Of a stretch of 33,677 nucleotides of DNA, positions 16,401-24,845 are shown in pieces. The translations under genes and the position numbers were made by a program. The stretch comes from Rhodoblastus sp. 17X3. GTDB taxonomy: Bacteria > Pseudomonadota > Alphaproteobacteria > Rhizobiales > Beijerinckiaceae. The stretch spans positions 1-33,677 of the forward strand of contig NZ_JASHHX010000030.1 in the NCBI RefSeq assembly GCF_030056575.1. The letters are read 5' to 3'. Under the pieces are notes generated by a model, which saw only the letters and a list, made by a program, of their open reading frames with translations, made no database searches and was not told where the DNA came from. How positions within the stretch are numbered: position 1 is the stretch's first letter; every line of letters begins with the position of its first letter.

Positions 16401-16775
16401 ATGAAATTCAAGGGCGCTGTTTTTGCACTCGGAGCGGTTGTGTGTTCCGCATTGGCGGCGGGAGAAGCTTCTGCCCACGCTCATCTCAAAAGCGCGATCC
16501 CCGCGCCCGACGCCATCCTTTCGGCGCCGCCGCAGGAGGTGCGGATCGAGTTCGGCGAAGCCGTCGAACCGAGGATGTCGGGCATAGAGCTTGTCGGCGC
16601 CAACGGACCAGTCGCCGGCGTAAGCAAGGCCTATGTCGATCCGGCCGCGCCGGAGACCCTCGTCGTCAAGCTTTCCCAGCCGCTGCCGGCCGGAGCTTAT
16701 GAAGCCCGTTGGCGTTGCGTCGGCAAGGACAGCCACGTGATGCGCGGCAGCTATCATTTTGAAGTGCGCCCATGA
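16401..16775 (+). CDS. copC: Periplasmic copper-binding protein CopC
   Basis: This is a 124-residue protein with a signal peptide ending ASA, so the mature protein starts HAHLKSAIPAPDA. His1 is the first ligand of the Cu(II) site of CopC/PcoC/YobA proteins, completed by Asp and His in GKDSHVMRGSYHFEV near the C-terminus. The rest is the CopC beta-sandwich (LSAPPQEVRIEFGEAVEP; LPAGAYEARWRCV). The Met-rich Cu(I) loop is weak, with few Met, so this is the single Cu(II)-site type. It passes copper to CopD, whose gene overlaps by four bases. Confidence 0.88.
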   Translation: MKFKGAVFALGAVVCSALAAGEASAHAHLKSAIPAPDAILSAPPQEVRIEFGEAVEPRMSGIELVGANGPVAGVSKAYVDPAAPETLVVKLSQPLPAGAYEARWRCVGKDSHVMRGSYHFEVRP

Positions 16776-17695
16776 GCGACGAGATATTCCCGATCGTCGT
16801 CACAGCGCGATGGGCGCAGTTCATCGCGCTGTTCATGCTGTTCGGGCAATTCCTGTATCCGTTCTATACCGTGGGCGGCGTTAGGCCCCCGCGCAGTGAG
16901 CGATTGGCTTCCTCGACCCGGAAGACCGTCGCAACTGCCGGATGGGTTCAGGCGCTGTCGATTCTCGCATGGGTCATGGCGTCGGTCGCGAACATGGGCG
17001 ACGGGTGGGGAAGCCTGGTCGATCCCGAATTCTTGAAGGCGTTCTTCTTTGAAACGGGCTTTGGCCATTTATGGCTGGCGCGTTTGCTGATGACCGCCAT
17101 GCTGCTGGGCCTGGTCGTCGGAATGAGAAAGCGTCTCGCCGCCGCTGATGCGTCCACTGCCGTCGCGCTCTTTCTTGTCGGCGCGCTGCTTGCCAGTCAG
17201 GCGGGTGTTGGCCATCCAGCGGCGTTCCCGGAGGGGGAAAGGCCGTTGGTCATCATCGGCTATGGATTGCATATCCTTGGCGCCGCCGCCTGGATCGGGG
17301 GATTCTGGCCCCTCCGGGCTCTGCTGGCCGAGATGACGATCGACAACCGCATCCGTCCCTATCTGCAGTTCGTTTTGCGGCGTTACGCCATCATGGCGAG
17401 CATCGCCGTCGTCCTCGTGCTGCTCGGCGCGGCGATCAACATCAGACCGCAGGTCGGGCTGATCGACCCCGGCTCCATTTCGGCCTGGGGCTGGGCCGTT
17501 GGGCTTAAATTCATTCTGTTCGGCGCATTGATCGCGATCGCTTATCGCAATCGCTTCGTTTTGACGCCCTTGCTTGTCACCCGGCCCGCCGACGCCTCCA
17601 AAAATCTGCTCCGCAACATCGTGATGGATCAGGGTCTGGCGTTGGCGGTCCTGGCGGTGGCCTCGGTCATGGGAATTGTTTCGCCGTCAGGATAG
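16772..17695 (+). CDS. copD: Copper resistance membrane protein CopD
   Basis: This 307-residue integral membrane protein has eight or so hydrophobic segments. It matches the CopD family through ARWAQFIALFMLFGQ, VGHPAAFPEG, ILGAAAWIGGFWPL (the conserved H..G..AWIG..) and a late helix pattern with LKFILFGALIAIAYRNR. CopC/CopD pairs move copper across the inner membrane; import is the usual view, for example to supply cuproenzymes. The start overlaps the copC stop (ATGA). The gap of 135 bases to the next gene contains no ORF of note. Confidence 0.87.
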   Translation: MSDEIFPIVVTARWAQFIALFMLFGQFLYPFYTVGGVRPPRSERLASSTRKTVATAGWVQALSILAWVMASVANMGDGWGSLVDPEFLKAFFFETGFGHLWLARLLMTAMLLGLVVGMRKRLAAADASTAVALFLVGALLASQAGVGHPAAFPEGERPLVIIGYGLHILGAAAWIGGFWPLRALLAEMTIDNRIRPYLQFVLRRYAIMASIAVVLVLLGAAINIRPQVGLIDPGSISAWGWAVGLKFILFGALIAIAYRNRFVLTPLLVTRPADASKNLLRNIVMDQGLALAVLAVASVMGIVSPSG

Positions 17696-17830
17696 GCGGC
17701 CGGAAAGGAGAGGGGAGGCAGGCAGCATTGCAAAAATAAGGCTCCGCGCGACGATCTCGACGAGGCGTCGCGCCAGATCGAAACATTCGGACGCAATTCG
17801 ATGTTCAGGGCAAAACGAAGGAGAAAGACG

Positions 17831-18220
17831 ATGAAACGACTGCAAGTCATTGGCGCGGCTTCGGCGCTGTTGCTCTTGGCCGCTCCGGCTTTCGCTGAAA
17901 TGGATGCCGCCAAGCCCGAAAAGGGAATGGGTTGCCCGATGTCGGACACGGCGGACATGCAGAAGAACATGTCGACGATGATATCCGAGATGGGCGCGAT
18001 GATGAAGGACGCCAGCGATCCGGCCATGAAGGAGCGCATGCAAAAGATGCAGGATCAGATGGCCGCCATGATGAGCATGATGCAGAAAATGGGTGGCGGG
18101 ATGATGGGCGGGGGAATGAAGGGCGGGGGGATGATGAAGGGCGGGCAAGGCTCTGGCGAAATGAAGGCTCCCGCCGCGCCGAGCCCCGATGACCACAAGT
18201 CGCACCACCCGACTGAGTGA
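17831..18220 (+). CDS. Exported Met-rich putative copper-binding protein
   Basis: This is a 129-residue protein with a signal peptide (LQVIGAASALLLLAAPAFA) and a mature chain dominated by Met motifs. These include MGCPMSD, MQKNMSTMISEMGAMMKD, ERMQKMQDQMAAMMSMMQKM and repeats of GGGMM and GGGMK. The tail is Pro/His-rich (HKSHHPTE). Dense MxxM and MM patterns with a single Cys fit low-affinity Cu(I) or Ag(I) buffering in the periplasm. I start at ATG 17831, with AAGGAG upstream. It closes the plus-strand copper block and converges with the sox module. Confidence 0.75.
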   Translation: MKRLQVIGAASALLLLAAPAFAEMDAAKPEKGMGCPMSDTADMQKNMSTMISEMGAMMKDASDPAMKERMQKMQDQMAAMMSMMQKMGGGMMGGGMKGGGMMKGGQGSGEMKAPAAPSPDDHKSHHPTE

Positions 18221-18559
18221 TTTCAGGACAAGGTTTCGCTGACGGCGGCCCTCGATCGAGCCTGGATGGCGTCTGGCGCGACGGTTTTGGCGTGCTCGGC
18301 GTCGATGGCCCGGTCGGCCCACGGTCGTGTCCCGGGACGTGTTGTAGCTGGGAGGATAGCGTAGCCGTTCGCGAAGCGCGCGTTCCAAAGGCGCCGTAGC
18401 GAGCGAACGGCGCAAGATCGAGCGGCGCCTGTCCAAAATCTGCTCTGATCGCCGACAACGGCGCCCGCGCTTTTGTCGATGAAGCCTTCGGCGAGCTCTT
18501 GAAAGCCGAAGGACATCTGGACGACGAATTTCTCGAGATCGGCGCGATGACGGCGGAAT
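18221..18559. other. Convergence gap between copper and sox modules, no assignable gene
   Basis: These 339 bases separate the two convergent blocks. Coding-like fragments appear in conflicting frames: a plus-strand stretch reading ALIADNGARAFVDEAFGELL and EGHLDDEFLEIGAMTAEF without a start, and a minus-strand frame from 18603 that begins inside the metallo-hydrolase gene. None has a ribosome site or a family I recognise. Decayed genes at a module junction are the likeliest reading. I see no clear bidirectional terminator. Confidence 0.3.
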
Positions 18560-19579
18560 TCAGAACTGCGCCTGTTCGGCTTCGAGATAGGCGATACTGA
18601 CATATCGGCCGATATTGTGGTCCCAGCCGCGCGTCTCTGCGGCCCTCGACGCGAGCCGAGGATCCTTGAGCGCGATGGCCAGCGCCCTTTCCAGCTCGAC
18701 GCCTTGTTTCACGGCTTCGACGCAAGACTCATAAATCCCTTCGAACAATTCGCGTTGCCAGCGGAGCACGCCCGGTCCCGCGCGGCCATGGGCCGGCGCC
18801 CAGATTGTCGTCCTGCTGTTCTTCTCCAGCGCATCGAGCGCGGCGAGCGTGCCCCGAAACGAGCCGTCATCGATGATAGCGATGCGCCGGTCCATCATGA
18901 CGTCGCCGCCGCACATCACGCCATCCTCTTCCACTTCCACCGCCAGATCATAGGGCGTGTGCGCGACGCCATAATGGTGCAGGCGCAGGGTCGCGTCGCC
19001 GAGATCGACGACGAAACCGTGATCGACATCGTGATTGGGCGGCGCGATCTTCGTGCCGAGCGTCGCCCGCTCGGTCCATTTGACCATCGAGTCGCGCCAA
19101 TAGACGCCGACCGCCCCCTCGATCGCGCTGCGCGTCCCCGCATGGGCGTAGAGGGGCAGGTCCTTGCCGAAGGCGTCGACAAAGGCCTGATTTCCCAGCC
19201 AATGATCGCCATGGAAATGGGTATTGATCAGGCCGGCCATCGGCGCATCGCTCGCCGCCCTGAGCTGGCGGATCGCCATTTCGGCGATTTGCGTCGAGGA
19301 TCCGCTATCGATGGCGACGACGCCGTCGCGTCCGATGACAAAGGTGAGGTTCGACATGAACCCGCCATTGTCGGGGGCGGGAATATTCCCCGGCGCCTCG
19401 ATCATGAACACGTGAGGGCTGATCCTGGTCAGCGGCCGATCCGCGACTGGCGGGCCCTTGACTTGACTTTCGGCGTCCGGGGCGGTCTCGGCCCAGGCGT
19501 CCCAGCCGCAGCCGCACAGCAGCGGCGAAGAAACAGCAGCGCAGGCGAACAGGCCCCGTCTTGTGATGCTCCCGCTCAT
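18560..19579 (-). CDS. SoxH-like metallo-beta-lactamase-fold hydrolase with Tat signal
   Basis: This 339-residue protein begins with a Tat-like signal (SITRRGLFACAAVSS) and a possible lipobox (LLCGC). The metallo-beta-lactamase fold shows NTHFHGDHWLGN (metal-binding His/Asp cluster), HTPYDLAV, GGDVMMDRR and PAHGRAGPG. It is similar to SoxH of Paracoccus-type sox clusters and to quinoprotein-associated zinc hydrolases. The substrate is unknown; a glutathione or sulfane-sulfur derivative is plausible from context. I start at ATG 19579, with AGAGG upstream, 17 bases after the cytochrome gene. It is the last gene of the minus-strand sox module. Confidence 0.78.
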   Translation of the reverse strand: MSGSITRRGLFACAAVSSPLLCGCGWDAWAETAPDAESQVKGPPVADRPLTRISPHVFMIEAPGNIPAPDNGGFMSNLTFVIGRDGVVAIDSGSSTQIAEMAIRQLRAASDAPMAGLINTHFHGDHWLGNQAFVDAFGKDLPLYAHAGTRSAIEGAVGVYWRDSMVKWTERATLGTKIAPPNHDVDHGFVVDLGDATLRLHHYGVAHTPYDLAVEVEEDGVMCGGDVMMDRRIAIIDDGSFRGTLAALDALEKNSRTTIWAPAHGRAGPGVLRWQRELFEGIYESCVEAVKQGVELERALAIALKDPRLASRAAETRGWDHNIGRYVSIAYLEAEQAQF

Positions 19580-19596
19580 TGAGGCCTCTGGCGGCG

Positions 19597-19911
19597 TTAT
19601 TTGAACTTGTAATAATCTTGATTGAGCGCCGCGACCATGGCGTCGATTTCGTCGGGAGCGACCGGAGCGCTGAGGCTCGACACGCATCTTTCGACCTGTT
19701 TGTGCAGGCCGGGCAAATCCTTCACCTTGGGATTGGGGCGCGTATAGAGATTGAGCGCGACACCGTCCGGGGCATGCTTTTGATGGCAGGCGCCGTTACA
19801 ATCATTTTCCGCGAGCAGTCGGCGGCCGAGGGCCACGGTTTCGCCTTCGCCGGCCCAGGCGGAGCCGCTCGTCGCGATCAGGGTCAGAATGAGCGCTTTA
19901 TGGAACCACAT
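19597..19911 (-). CDS. Small c-type cytochrome with a CXXXCH heme motif
   Basis: This is a 104-residue exported protein with signal peptide HKALILTLIATSGSAWA. It has one heme-binding candidate, DCNGACHQKHAPDG, in which Cys38 and Cys42 are separated by three residues before His43 instead of the usual two. Similar small cytochromes from sulfur oxidisers read LNLYTRPNPKVK, LPGLHKQVERC and DEIDAMVAALNQDYYKFK around a normal CXXCH (my recollection). A second Cys (RCVSSL) is kept. Its start overlaps the end of the transporter gene by 14 bases, so it is co-translated. Heme attachment needs checking; a frame-neutral insertion could have occurred. Confidence 0.72.
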   Translation of the reverse strand: MWFHKALILTLIATSGSAWAGEGETVALGRRLLAENDCNGACHQKHAPDGVALNLYTRPNPKVKDLPGLHKQVERCVSSLSAPVAPDEIDAMVAALNQDYYKFK

Positions 19912-20968
19912 GGCCGAACCCCCAGAATTTTTTCTGATCGAGCAACCTGTCGGTGAGCACGGCGCCGATCCACATGGACCACAGGACGATCCAGGCCGTA
20001 ACCGCGAATATAGAGGCGCCGGAGACGCCCGCGCCGACGGCGCAGCCGCCCGCCAGCACGCCGCCGAAGCCCATCAGGCACCCGCCGGCAATATAGCGCC
20101 GCATGCTCGCCCCGTCACGGAAACCTTCGAGCTTCAGATCGCCGCCCGCCGCCGCCGCGAGGAACGACCCGAGGAAGACTCCGGGAATCAAGGCGAGATC
20201 GAAGGAAAGGCCCGTTCCCGGCGGCGACAGAACATACATCAGCACGTCCGCTGAAGGCGAGGTGAAGCTGAGGGAATGGACCGGCGCCATTTCGAACGAG
20301 CTGGTCGACATGGCGTAATTGAAGGCCCACGCGGCGGCGACCATCAGTCCGACGCCGGCGCTGGTCAGCCAGGTCGCCACGCGCAATTTGCAACGCAGGG
20401 CGATGACGATTCCGAGCGCCAGCCAGCAGGCGCCGAACAGTAGCGCGCCGCCATGGCCAATATGGAGCATGGCGATCATGTCGCGCGACGAACTGTCGAT
20501 GGTCCACCAATCATTAATCGCGGAGCGCACCCGCGACAGCGCTCCGTCGCGGGACATCTGCGCCACCACGGCGAAGACCATGCCGGACAGGAGGGCGCGC
20601 AGATTGCCGGTGGCCGAGAGCACCAGCATGCGGCTGCCGCAAGCGCGGGTCAGCGTCATGCCGCAGCCGAACATCAGCCCGCCAATGATCGAGCCAGACA
20701 GGCTGCCGCGATTATTGAGCTGACGTACGGCGCCGGTGTCGAACAGGCCGAGCAGAATCAGGGCCTGGGTGATGATAAGGGCGGTGGCGAAAGCGAAAAG
20801 CCAGGTCGCCAACCTTCCGCCGGCTTCGCCATGGGCGATTTCCAAAGTCGCCGCGCGCAGGCAGAAGCGCGATCTCTGCGCCAGCACGCCGAACAGCACG
20901 CCGATGAGGGCGCCGCCCAGCGCCAGCGCATTGCGGTCGCCGACGAGATCGATAAGCTGGTCCAGCAT
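19898..20968 (-). CDS. YeeE/YedE (TsuA) family thiosulfate/sulfur transporter
   Basis: This 356-residue protein has about nine membrane helices in two pseudo-repeats. The family Cys residues that handle thiosulfate in TsuA are present: QRSRFCLRAA near the start, FGCGMTLTRACGSR in the middle and GGVLAGGCAVGAG near the end. It probably moves thiosulfate or another reduced sulfur compound through the inner membrane. Its ATG shares one base with the stop of the DsrE-family gene (TGATG), showing tight coupling to the sox operon. Gene symbols tsuA or yeeE would both be defensible. Confidence 0.85.
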   Translation of the reverse strand: MLDQLIDLVGDRNALALGGALIGVLFGVLAQRSRFCLRAATLEIAHGEAGGRLATWLFAFATALIITQALILLGLFDTGAVRQLNNRGSLSGSIIGGLMFGCGMTLTRACGSRMLVLSATGNLRALLSGMVFAVVAQMSRDGALSRVRSAINDWWTIDSSSRDMIAMLHIGHGGALLFGACWLALGIVIALRCKLRVATWLTSAGVGLMVAAAWAFNYAMSTSSFEMAPVHSLSFTSPSADVLMYVLSPPGTGLSFDLALIPGVFLGSFLAAAAGGDLKLEGFRDGASMRRYIAGGCLMGFGGVLAGGCAVGAGVSGASIFAVTAWIVLWSMWIGAVLTDRLLDQKKFWGFGHVVP

Positions 20969-21423
20969 CAGGGCTTGATATAGGCGTAATGGTCGCGACT
21001 TTGAAGCTGGGTGACGCGCACCACGCCCGAGGGAACGTAATCCGCCTCCATCACGAACCTGTCCCTGGTCAGATTGCGGCGCTTCATGGTGATCTCGCAG
21101 ACTTCGAAGGTCACGCCCTGCGCCTTCAGGCCCGAAATCAGCGGCCCATATTCGACATTGCTCTTCGGGTCGCGCGCCCCGTCGAACAGAAAATCGACGC
21201 CGTCGCCATGGCTAACGACGACAATCTTGGTGTTCGGCGCGACCTCCATCTGGTTGCGCATATTGCGCAGGGCCTTGAGCGCCTGCTCTGCGGCATCGTC
21301 GATATGATAGACCACCTTGTCCTGCGCGGATTGGTCCTGCGCCATGGCGGGCGCCGCATTTTCCTGCGCGAGAACGGGCGCCGCGCAGAACAGCATCGTC
21401 AGAAAAGCCAGAATCCTGCGCAT
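20968..21423 (-). CDS. Exported DsrE-family sulfur-related protein
   Basis: This is a 151-residue protein with a signal peptide (RRILAFLTMLFCAAPVLA). The mature domain has the DsrE/DsrF fold: KVVYHIDD, ALKALRNMRNQMEV, TKIVVVSHGDGVDFLFDG, LKAQGVTFEVCEITMKRR. The Cys in FEVCEITM occupies the position used by DsrE-like sulfurtransferases. DsrE-family proteins carry or transfer persulfide sulfur; a periplasmic one next to soxB likely accepts sulfane sulfur from the Sox cycle. I start at ATG 21423, with GGAGG just upstream. It lies 27 bases after soxB. Confidence 0.82.
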   Translation of the reverse strand: MRRILAFLTMLFCAAPVLAQENAAPAMAQDQSAQDKVVYHIDDAAEQALKALRNMRNQMEVAPNTKIVVVSHGDGVDFLFDGARDPKSNVEYGPLISGLKAQGVTFEVCEITMKRRNLTRDRFVMEADYVPSGVVRVTQLQSRDHYAYIKP

Positions 21424-21450
21424 GTGAACCTCCATGCAAGCGGGGGACGG

Positions 21451-23172
21451 TCAGCTGGCAATGCCGGTATTGCCTTCGACATTCTTCAATTTCGGAAGAT
21501 TGAGCGTGGGCGCCGCAATGGTCTTTTTCGAGCGCAGATGCCGCGCCACCAGATCCCAGATCGGTTCGCCGCCGGCGTCCCGCGCCGCTTCGGAAACAGG
21601 CGCCCAGCCGGCGACCTTATAGGTCTTTTCGGCGTCGATCGGCTTGGCGTCGAGCGTCATGTCGCCGATGCGATTTCCCATCGTGGCGGTCGGATCGCAG
21701 GAATAGCTCATGCCGCCAACGCGCACCATGTCGCCGCCCTGCTGATAATATGGATCCGCGTTGAACAGATTGTCGCAGACATCTTCGAGAATCTGCTTGA
21801 TCTGCGACCCTTTCATCGGCGTCAACGTGACATGGGGATAGGTGATCGCCGTCTGATCGAGCACGTTCTCCATGGTGATCGGCTCGCCCGGCATGATCGT
21901 GGTCCCCCAACGGAAGCCAGGCGAAAAAGCTATTTCGGCGTCTTTTTCCGCGATCAAGGCGTCAAGGATCAGCTGGTCGAAACTGCCGTTGAAATTGCCG
22001 CGCCGGTAAAGCAGGCCCTCGCTCACCGCCAGCTTCTCGCCGAGCTTGCTCTCAAAGGGCGCGCGGGTCCGGGCGATCAGCGCCGCCATTTCCGCATCCG
22101 CCGGCAAGAGATTGGAGAAGACCGGCAGCAGCCGGTAGCGGAAATCGGCGACATGGCCGTCCTTGACGTCGAAATCGAGCACGCCGACGAACTTGCCGTT
22201 GGAGCCCGCGTTGGTCACCAGGGTCTTGCCGCCGCCGTTCTCGACGATGCTCGGCGACGGAATCCCGTCATGAGTGTGGCCGCCGAGAATGGCGTCAATT
22301 CCGCGCACGCGCGAGGCCATTTTCAGATCGACGTCCATGCCGTTATGCGACAGCACGACCACGACCCGCGCGCCTTCGCCGCGGGCCGCGTCAACCGTCT
22401 TCTGCATGTTGTCTTCCTGGATGCCGAAGGTCCAGTCGGCGACCATGTAACGCGGATTGGCGATGGGCGTGTAGGGAAAGGCCTGGCCGATCACCGCCAC
22501 CTTGACGCCATTGACCGCGCGCATGACATAGGGCTTGAACACCAGATCGCCGAAATCGGTAGTCTTGATGTTCTGCGCGACAATATCAACATGGCCGGCG
22601 AAATCCTTGTCGGCGATTTCCTTCACGCGCTCCTGGCCGTAGGTGCATTCCCAGTGCAGCGTCATGACGTCAACGCCGAGCAACTTGGCGGCGTCGACCA
22701 TGTCCTGCCCCTGCGTCCACATCGCGGCGCCCGACCCCTGCCAGGTGTCGCCCCCATCGAGCAGCAGCGCGCCGGGACGGGTGGCGCGCAGGCGCTTCAC
22801 CAGGCTGGCCAGGTGAGCGAAGCCGCCGACCCTGCCATAGAGCGCGGCGTAACGCTCGAAATCGAGAAATGTGAAGGCGTGGGCGAGGCGGGTCGCCGGC
22901 GGGACGCCGAAATGCTTCAAAAAGGCCTCACCGACGAGATGCGGCGGCCGGTTCGCCATGGCGCCGACGCCGATATTGACATTGGGCTCGCGGAAATAGA
23001 TCGGCCGCAATTGCGCGTGGCAATCGGTGATATGCAGCAGCGACACATTGCCGAAAGCAGGCGCGTCGTAAAGCGCCTCGGCGGCCTGTTCCGCCCGGGC
23101 CGGATCGAGGGGCAGCGCCAGACCCGCCGCGCTTGCGGCGGAGAGAAGATGCAAAAATTCGCGGCGATTCAT
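21451..23172 (-). CDS. soxB: Thiosulfohydrolase SoxB
   Basis: This 573-residue periplasmic enzyme hydrolyses the terminal sulfone of SoxY-bound thiosulfate to release sulfate. The start NRREFLHLLSAASAAG is Tat-like. Di-manganese motifs of the calcineurin-like phosphoesterase domain are visible: SLLHITDCHAQL (Asp50, His52), LLDGGDTWQGSG, VLSHNGMDVD and ILGGHTHDGI. The 5'-nucleotidase C-terminal domain follows. Length and motifs are standard for SoxB. The reading frame is intact, and the upstream 30 bases carry a short ribosome site. Between it and soxZ lies a soxX-like remnant. Confidence 0.94.
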   Translation of the reverse strand: MNRREFLHLLSAASAAGLALPLDPARAEQAAEALYDAPAFGNVSLLHITDCHAQLRPIYFREPNVNIGVGAMANRPPHLVGEAFLKHFGVPPATRLAHAFTFLDFERYAALYGRVGGFAHLASLVKRLRATRPGALLLDGGDTWQGSGAAMWTQGQDMVDAAKLLGVDVMTLHWECTYGQERVKEIADKDFAGHVDIVAQNIKTTDFGDLVFKPYVMRAVNGVKVAVIGQAFPYTPIANPRYMVADWTFGIQEDNMQKTVDAARGEGARVVVVLSHNGMDVDLKMASRVRGIDAILGGHTHDGIPSPSIVENGGGKTLVTNAGSNGKFVGVLDFDVKDGHVADFRYRLLPVFSNLLPADAEMAALIARTRAPFESKLGEKLAVSEGLLYRRGNFNGSFDQLILDALIAEKDAEIAFSPGFRWGTTIMPGEPITMENVLDQTAITYPHVTLTPMKGSQIKQILEDVCDNLFNADPYYQQGGDMVRVGGMSYSCDPTATMGNRIGDMTLDAKPIDAEKTYKVAGWAPVSEAARDAGGEPIWDLVARHLRSKKTIAAPTLNLPKLKNVEGNTGIAS

Positions 23173-23202
23173 GGCGCTTTCCGTTTCGTGGTTGGCAGGC
23201 GA

Positions 23203-23346
23203 TTACGGGTCGAACAGCAGGGCTGTCAGATCGCGGATCCGACCCTCGGCGAGGATGCCCATGCGCACGCTGCGCGGCATCTTGGAGAAGGCGCTGGACG
23301 CATCGGAATCGTAAATCTTGCCCAAGCGTAGCGCGCGTTTTCGGCG
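23203..23346 (-). pseudogene. SoxX-like cytochrome 3' remnant
   Basis: Between soxZ and soxB a minus-strand frame is open from a stop at 23347-23349 and reads GKIYDSDASSAF, SKMPRSVRMGILAEG and RIRDLTALLFDP. This matches the C-terminus of SoxX-type cytochromes, where a Met in MPRFG acts as heme ligand and LTE.QI.D..A.L.DP follows. There is no start and no CXXCH in frame, and the preceding stretch reads protein-like in a different frame (ADAVGAAPTFLRRNDAEN), suggesting a frameshift and a deletion. It is probably the decayed original soxX, replaced by the fusion at 26215. Confidence 0.5.
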
Positions 23347-23399
23347 TCATTTCTTCTCAAGAACGTCGGCGCCGCTCCGACCGCGTCCGCAATCCGGTC

Positions 23400-23711
23400 T
23401 CAGCTTACAGGCGCTTCGTCCGAGCGGGAGTCGCCCGAACTGTCCTTCCATGAGATGGAGACCTTGTCGCCCGGTTGGCCGCCCTTGATCTTGAAACCCA
23501 GGTACGGGTTCTTCGCCACCGCCTGTCCCCATTGCGCCTGCATCACCACCTTGTCATTGAGCTTGGCGGTGACCTCGGTGATGAACAGGGCGGGAATGAG
23601 CTCGCCGGCAGGATCCTTGCGCAACCCTGTCTCCATCACATGGTTCATCAGCACTTTTACTTCGGTCACGCCGTCCTTGCTGGCGGCGCGGATTTTCATC
23701 GGATTGCCCAT
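23400..23711 (-). CDS. soxZ: Sulfur carrier partner SoxZ
   Basis: This 103-residue protein forms the SoxYZ heterodimer that carries sulfur intermediates through the thiosulfate oxidation cycle. Family features are KIRAAS, TEVKVLMNHVMETGLRKD, PALFITEVTAKLNDKVV and the C-terminal GGQPGDKVSISWKD. There is no signal peptide, as expected, since SoxZ is exported together with SoxY by Tat. GAGGAG lies 10 bases before the ATG. It follows soxY after 132 bases, an unusually wide gap for this pair, in which I see no gene. Confidence 0.94.
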   Translation of the reverse strand: MGNPMKIRAASKDGVTEVKVLMNHVMETGLRKDPAGELIPALFITEVTAKLNDKVVMQAQWGQAVAKNPYLGFKIKGGQPGDKVSISWKDSSGDSRSDEAPVS

Positions 23712-23843
23712 AAGATTTCTCCTCTCATTTCTAATTCGAGCGAATGGGACGCGACGGAGCGTTCGACATCCGCGCTGGCGCTATGGCGTCTCGCCCTGGC
23801 TTTCGCCAACCGCTCGACGACCGCCGCCAGGGTTGCCGTGACA

Positions 23844-24314
23844 TCAGCCGCCGCAGCCGCCGAGCGTCACCTTGATTTCCTTGGTCGCCGTGTAAAATTT
23901 CCCATCGGCCTTCACCAGCGCGATCACATTGGACGTCTGAGCCATTTTCAGGCGCGTGCTGACCTCCGGAAGCATATCCGGTCCGAGGTCGAACTGGGCG
24001 GTGAGCATGGTCGGGTTCTTTTCCACGAGGAATGAGATCTGGGTGGTGTTAGGAATCTTGCTGATCGCCTCGACCGGCACCACCGCGCCGTTTTCGGCAA
24101 TATCCGAGGCAATGAGCTGTACCTCGGCGCTGGCGGTTGGCGCCTCGACGCCCATGGTCTTGTAAACGTCGGCTATGGTCTTGGCGTCGAAGGCCGCCTT
24201 GTTCCAGGCCGCATAGGCCATGCGCGGCAGGAAGGTCGCGGCGGAGACGGCAAGGCCGAGCAGGCCGGTCTGGCGCAGAAATCCGCGACGGCTGGCTGGG
24301 TGTTCGAGATTCAT
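23844..24314 (-). CDS. soxY: Sulfur carrier protein SoxY
   Basis: The product has 156 residues with a Tat signal (ASRRGFLRQTGLLGLAVSAATFLPRMAYA). The C-terminus ends LGGCGG, with Cys154 as the swinging-arm residue that carries thiosulfate and its products. The middle beta-sandwich has ENGAVVPVEAISKIPNTTQIS and MLPEVSTRLKMAQTSNV. I start at ATG 24314, with AAGGAG upstream; the longer frame lacks signal features. A duplicated 226-bp element lies 127 bases upstream, so soxY likely heads its own transcription unit with soxZ and soxB. Confidence 0.94.
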   Translation of the reverse strand: MNLEHPASRRGFLRQTGLLGLAVSAATFLPRMAYAAWNKAAFDAKTIADVYKTMGVEAPTASAEVQLIASDIAENGAVVPVEAISKIPNTTQISFLVEKNPTMLTAQFDLGPDMLPEVSTRLKMAQTSNVIALVKADGKFYTATKEIKVTLGGCGG

Positions 24315-24440
24315 GATTTTCTCCTTGGAGCGATGGTCAAAGCGGAATGCGCGCGGCGGCGGTCGGGAGCCGGTTGCGCGTTGCGAAAAGGATGAGGTCG
24401 GGATTGGCGCGCGAAGGCGCAAAGGCGCCAGGGCGCAAAG

Positions 24441-24666
24441 CGGCTATGGTCATCATTCCTCCCTTGGGCGCGTCGTCTTTCCGACCGCGCAAACCGGAGT
24501 GGCGTCGTCCGGGGAGTCGCTCTCCCTCTGCAATGAACGTTTCCCCGATTCACGCCGGGCGTTTTTCATGCCCGGACGCTGTTCCTTGTTGTGCAAATCT
24601 TGGCGGCGGCGAGGTCGCGCGCCTATCCGGGACGGCGCCGGGGGCGTATGGGTGTTTTCGCCCAGG
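24441..24666 (-). repeat. 226-bp duplicated non-coding element, copy A, upstream of soxY
   Basis: Bases 24441-24666 align without gaps to 28084-28309 in the same orientation, with 186 of 226 identical by hand (about 82%). Mismatches fall 11, 14 and 15 at the three codon positions, so it is not coding. Conserved hairpins: GGGGAG with TCTCCC-type arms near 24511-24526, and CCGGGC (24555-24560) with GCCCGG (24570-24575), where changes between the copies keep pairing. It fills the 531-base soxK-soxY gap; the remainder of that gap holds no gene. Its role as a leader, promoter or small RNA is unknown. Confidence 0.8.
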
Positions 24667-24845
24667 ACACGCCTCGGTCTATCCGGTCAACAAGGAAGAC
24701 GGGTTCATCTGAACCTATTATCCCCGAATCCGGCCACGGTTTCCATCGAGACGCGCCAGCGCGAGAGCGGCTGCGTCGTCTCCGTCGGCGCCAAAATCCC
24801 AACGAGCGATCCCGCCGGGACCATTGTCGAGATCGTCGGCGAGGC

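Noticed and set aside
20989-23331. A plus-strand open frame of 780 codons
   Set aside because: It is antisense to soxB and the DsrE gene, both of which are certain; composition is that of a shadow frame.
24347-24712. Plus-strand ORF in the duplicated element, also open in the second copy
   Set aside because: Because the copies align without gaps any frame is kept; mismatches show no codon-position bias, so protein coding is not supported.
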